A stretch of DNA of 64,000 bases. Source: CAWJHE01 sp963842455. GTDB lineage: Bacteria > Chloroflexota > Anaerolineae > Anaerolineales > UBA4823. Of the stretch, positions 60,719-64,000 are shown one piece after another (within the stretch, counting starts at the first letter, position 1; each line of letters opens with the position of its first letter). The stretch covers positions 496,001 to 560,000 of the forward strand of contig CAWJHE010000006.1 of assembly GCA_963842455.1 (NCBI GenBank), read 5' to 3'. The notes beneath the pieces were generated by a model. That model was not told the origin of the DNA. It saw only the letters and a program-made list of their open reading frames with translations, and did not search any database. The translations under genes were made by a program, and so were the position numbers.

Positions 60719-62554
60719 ATGGGATTCTTTTCTTCTTTAGACACTGAAAGATATGACCGGCAATACACGGATCGCCAGTTGGTCGCCAGGATGGCGAGCT
60801 ATTTCCGTCCTTATTTGACCAGGCTTTTCACTGTTGTCATTTTGCTGTTAGTGATTGCTGGAACAGGAGCTGCAACGCCTGTGATCGTTGCACAGGGTGT
60901 GGATGCACTTAGCAGCGAAATGTCTGATACGATCCTGGCGTTGCTTGGAGGAGCAGTGTTTGCAGCGGGGGTGATTACCTGGTTAGCTAATTGGGGACGC
61001 CGCCGGCTGGTTGTGCGCATGATCGGTGATATTGTTATGACGTTAAGGACGGATGCTTTTCGGGCAGCGGCTGACCATGATTTATCATTTTATGATGAAT
61101 TCGCCTCCGGAAAGATTGTCTCAAGAATAACATCTGATACCCAAGAATTTGGGCAAACGGTAGTGCTGATCACCGATTTGTTCTCCCAGGTTGTTCAAGC
61201 CATCATTCTGGGGGCTGTGTTAGTTTCAATCGAAGGGCGCCTTTCACTTCTCTTGTTTGGTTTTCTTCCCTTACTATTCCTGATCTCGCTTGGATTCCGC
61301 CGGCTGGCACGTAAGGTGACACGGGCTGGGATGCGAGCCATGGCCAATGTAAATTCAACGATTAAGGAAACCGTCAGTGGAATTGCAGTAGCGAAAAACT
61401 TTCGCCAGGAAGCCAGTGTTTTTAAGGATTTTGATCACGCTAACCGGCAATCATACCAGGTGAATGTTCAACGGGGTCTGGTTTTATCCATGGTGTTCCC
61501 TATGTTAAATGCGATGGGTGGTGTTGCCACCGGTATCCTGGTTTATGTGGGTGGTCTCAGTGTTGCTCAAGGGATCGTTTCAGCAGGCGCTTGGTTCCTA
61601 TTCTTGCAGAGCCTGGACCGCTTCTTCTTCCCGGTGCTGAATTTGTCTGCATTTTGGGCTCAAGTGCAATCAGGTTTATCTGCTTCCGAACGTGTGTTCG
61701 CCCTGATTGATGCAGAACCTCAGGTTGTGCAAGTAAGCCATCGCCCCGTCTCAATCCTTCGGGGTGAGATCAAATTTGACCATGTGTGGTTTGAGTATTC
61801 GCCAAAGGAACCCGTTTTGTGTGATTTTGATCTAAAGATAAGCCCGGGTGAGACTGTAGCACTGGTTGGGCACACTGGGGCGGGAAAATCATCCATTGCC
61901 AAGTTGATTGCGCGTTTCTATGAATTCCAAAAAGGGAAAATCTTTATCGATGGGCAGGATATCCGCACGCTCGATTTGCATGAGTACCGCCAGCAGTTGG
62001 GCATTGTATCCCAATTGCCTTTTCTATTCTCGGGAAGTGTTGCAGAAAATATTGGTTACTCTTGCTCGAAGGATTTAAGTACCAGGGAAATTACCGATTT
62101 AGCAAACAAGATTGGAAATGGTGAATGGCTGGAAACCTTACCAGAAGGACTGGATACACAGGTGGGAGAACGCGGCGGTCGATTATCGATGGGACAGCGC
62201 CAGTTGGTTTCATTAATGCGGGTATTGGTGCGCAGGCCTTCAATTTTTATCTTGGATGAAGCCACAGCCAGCATTGATCCATTTACCGAATGGCAAATCC
62301 AGCAGGCGCTCAATCTTATTCTGGAAAATTCAACCAGTATTCTGATCGCCCATCGTCTGTCCACTGTTAAAGCAGCCGATCGTATCATTGTTCTAGAAGA
62401 TGGGAAGATTATTGAACAAGGAAACCACCAAAGTCTGCTCCATGAGAAGGGGCATTATGCAACCTTATACAACACCTACTTTCGCCATCAAAGCCTATCT
62501 TATGTAGAAGAAGCTCGCAACCTGGCTTCTAATGTTCAAAAAAATGGAAATTAA
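60719..62554 (+). CDS. ABC exporter half 2, catalytic
   Basis: 611 residues, type IV ABC exporter. Walker A GHTGAGKSS, Walker B FILDEATASID with the catalytic Glu, but the signature is LSMGQRQL instead of LSGGQ. In the heterodimer this altered signature completes the degenerate site formed with half 1, leaving the other site active. It starts two bases after half 1 ends. Confidence 0.9.
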   Translation: MGFFSSLDTERYDRQYTDRQLVARMASYFRPYLTRLFTVVILLLVIAGTGAATPVIVAQGVDALSSEMSDTILALLGGAVFAAGVITWLANWGRRRLVVRMIGDIVMTLRTDAFRAAADHDLSFYDEFASGKIVSRITSDTQEFGQTVVLITDLFSQVVQAIILGAVLVSIEGRLSLLLFGFLPLLFLISLGFRRLARKVTRAGMRAMANVNSTIKETVSGIAVAKNFRQEASVFKDFDHANRQSYQVNVQRGLVLSMVFPMLNAMGGVATGILVYVGGLSVAQGIVSAGAWFLFLQSLDRFFFPVLNLSAFWAQVQSGLSASERVFALIDAEPQVVQVSHRPVSILRGEIKFDHVWFEYSPKEPVLCDFDLKISPGETVALVGHTGAGKSSIAKLIARFYEFQKGKIFIDGQDIRTLDLHEYRQQLGIVSQLPFLFSGSVAENIGYSCSKDLSTREITDLANKIGNGEWLETLPEGLDTQVGERGGRLSMGQRQLVSLMRVLVRRPSIFILDEATASIDPFTEWQIQQALNLILENSTSILIAHRLSTVKAADRIIVLEDGKIIEQGNHQSLLHEKGHYATLYNTYFRHQSLSYVEEARNLASNVQKNGN

Positions 62555-62555
62555 T

Positions 62556-63777
62556 ATGGAAATAACACCTGATAAATGGGTTTTGAAACCCGGCTCACCT
62601 GATTTTTTAGATTTGCCCTGGCATTTGCCAGTTTTGGGCTGGCAGAGCATCTGTAATCGCTTGGAAGATGCCCCGCGTGGACTTTCCCGGCATCCGGTTG
62701 TATTTGTCAATTATGATGGGCGTCTTTTTGCAATAAAAGAGTTGCCGGCAGGTGTGGCGGAAAAAGAATATGGGTTGTTGCAAAAGATCGAGGCTCACCA
62801 TCTGCCTTCGGTATCTCCAGTAGGATATGCAGACTTTGAGCGTGGAAATCATTCGATCCAGCGTTCTTATTACCCGTTTTCTGGATGGTGCACTCCCTTA
62901 CCGCATGCTATTTATGAACCGTGGGTTGAAAACTTACCGGAAATTTTTATTGGATGCTATCGCTGGGCTTTTAGTACAGTTGCATTTAGCTGGTGTCTTT
63001 TGGGGCGACTGTTCTCTTTCAAATACTTTGTTTCGCCGGGATGCAGGCGCCTTGCAGGCTTACCTGGTGGACGCTGAAACGGCTGAATTTTATCCTGAAC
63101 GCATGTCTGCTCCGCTTCGGTACCATGACCTGGAAATTATGGAAGAAAATATCAATGGAGATCTGTTAGATTTGCAACTCCGCGGTGAATTAAACCCTGA
63201 TCAAGCTACTATTCCGATTGCCAATACGGGATCTTATATCCGGTTACGTTATTTACGTCTTTGGGATGAAATTACCAGGGAAGACATCATTTTTCCGCAT
63301 GAGCATTATCGGATCCAGGATCGCATCCGTGCTTTGAACGAGCTGGGCTTTTCTGTAGGGAATGTGGAGTTAGCCAAGACAGACAATGGTGATCAATTGC
63401 GCTTACGGGTCGTGGTGACGGATCGGAATTTCCATCGTGACCAATTGCATACATTGACCGGTTTGGATGTTGAGGAGTTGCAGGCCACCAAAATGATGAA
63501 TGAAATTCAGGAACTGAAAGCAACTCTTTCGCAAGATAATAATCGCAGTACACCGCTTAGCGTTGCAGCCTATAACTGGCTGGAAAATAACTACTATTTG
63601 GTCACCGGTCAATTGAAAGCGCTGATCAATGAAAGCATGACATCCGCAGAAATTTATTGCCAGGTATTAGAGCATAAATGGTATTTATCCGAAAAAGCTC
63701 ATCGAGATGTGGGGCACCAGGCAGCATCTGAAGATTTTTTAGAGAAATTTGGATACCAGAATTCTTCCAAAAATTGA
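62556..63777 (+). pseudogene. DUF4032-like (LPS-kinase-like) protein, one frameshift
   Basis: About 405 codons. The first frame gives a kinase-like N-lobe (VFVNYDGRLFAIKELPAGVA with its Lys), the second VLITRFLDGALPYRML and HLAGVFWGDCSLSNTLF (the D-x-x-x-N catalytic loop) and AYLVDAETAEFYP (DFG-like). The C-terminal DUF4032 region follows. Frames change near 62850. The start overlaps closely with the ABC gene end (ATG 62556). The kinase motifs are intact, so a sequencing indel is possible. Confidence 0.7.
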
Positions 63778-63820
63778 TCATTAATTTGTCTTGAAAAAAA
63801 TTGAGTTTGCACAATCGTAA

Positions 63821-63849
63821 TTGACGAAAACCTGGATTTTTCCTAAAAT
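63821..63849 (+). promoter_or_regulatory. Promoter of the last gene
   Basis: TTGACG at 63821-63826 and TAAAAT at 63844-63849, spacer 17. Confidence 0.6.
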
Positions 63850-63892
63850 CATCCTATAATTAGATGAAAATCATACCGGGCGTGAGCAGGAT

Positions 63893-64000
63893 ATGTTCGA
63901 TCATCAAAGACAGATCAAGGTTTTCCTTTATGTGCTTCTGATTGCCGCTTATGTATTTCTAATTAGCGGTGTATTGTTTCTTTTGGGTTTGAAGATTGAT
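63893..64000 (+). CDS. Membrane-anchored protein, cut by the window end
   Basis: ATG 63893 after GAGCAGGAT; the first 36 codons read MFDHQRQIKVFLYVLLIAAY and continue with a hydrophobic segment, a signal anchor or first TM helix. The rest is outside the window and no family can be named. Confidence 0.55.
   Translation, partial: MFDHQRQIKVFLYVLLIAAYVFLISGVLFLLGLKID

Noticed and set aside
1..64000. CRISPR arrays or rRNA genes
   Set aside because: No regularly spaced direct repeats and no rRNA-like sequence were seen on reading.

Overview
The window (about 50% GC) looks like chromosome from a bacterium of the phylum Chloroflexota, most likely class Anaerolineae. This is inferred from gene content and protein style: T/P-rich lipoprotein linkers, a duplicated NuoM, a fused b-delta ATP synthase subunit, UbiB/YkgJ-like/DUF4032 neighbours and FemX-type peptidoglycan genes. 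No rRNA or other direct taxonomic marker is present. Promoters of the form TTGACN-17/18-TANAAT recur (fusA-like gene, both tRNAs, atpI, the last gene).

Layout. 0-5.6 kb (minus strand): a GT4 glycosyltransferase, an LPG-synthase/flippase-like membrane protein, lepA, a frameshifted alkaline-phosphatase-superfamily gene and a methyltransferase. 5.7-7.9 kb: a divergent EF-G with its own promoter and terminator. 7.9-12.1 kb (minus): a tight operon of M24 peptidase, alpha/beta hydrolase, MFS and PAP2 genes; the first two are frameshifted. 12.3-14.4 kb: a multiply frameshifted membrane glycosyltransferase, a LON-domain protein and tRNA-Ala(CGC).

14.4-24.1 kb is an accessory stretch lying between two tRNA-Ala genes. 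It holds two toxin-antitoxin-like pairs (PIN/AbrB and TumE-like/TumA-like), dispersed repeats, an IS3 remnant, an AbiEi-like scrap, secreted or lipoprotein genes (FGE-sulfatase fold, zinc ribbon plus NHL propeller) and a tandem pair of cysteine-rich secreted proteins. Many reading frames here are interrupted by single-base shifts.

24.1-40.6 kb is clean. It contains a T-box leader reading CUC that precedes a small zinc-ribbon protein and leuS, then a creatininase-like protein, RidA, a polysaccharide/cell-wall block (GT2, polyprenyl sugar-phosphate transferase, CapD/FlaA1-like, two FemX paralogues), a D-cysteine-desulfhydrase-like enzyme, and on the minus strand a transglutaminase membrane protein coupled to a GAF-PAS-cyclase.

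40.8-52.9 kb is the energetic core: nuoA, a terminator, then nuoH-J-K-L-M-M-N, followed by an F0-only ATP synthase operon (atpI, atpB, atpE, atpF-H fusion). The complex I peripheral arm and F1 are absent. Three features fit an enlarged '2M'-type complex I of unusual kind: two NuoM subunits, a 27-residue repeat in the lateral-helix region of NuoL, and loss of the TM7 pumping lysine in the second NuoM. The b-delta fusion carries only the C-terminal part of delta. This is the part most worth following up.

52.9-64 kb: murE, a cupin, an orphan RAM-domain protein, an FNT channel, a UbiB kinase, a YkgJ-like cysteine cluster protein, a heterodimeric ABC exporter, a frameshifted DUF4032-like protein and the start of one more gene cut by the window edge.
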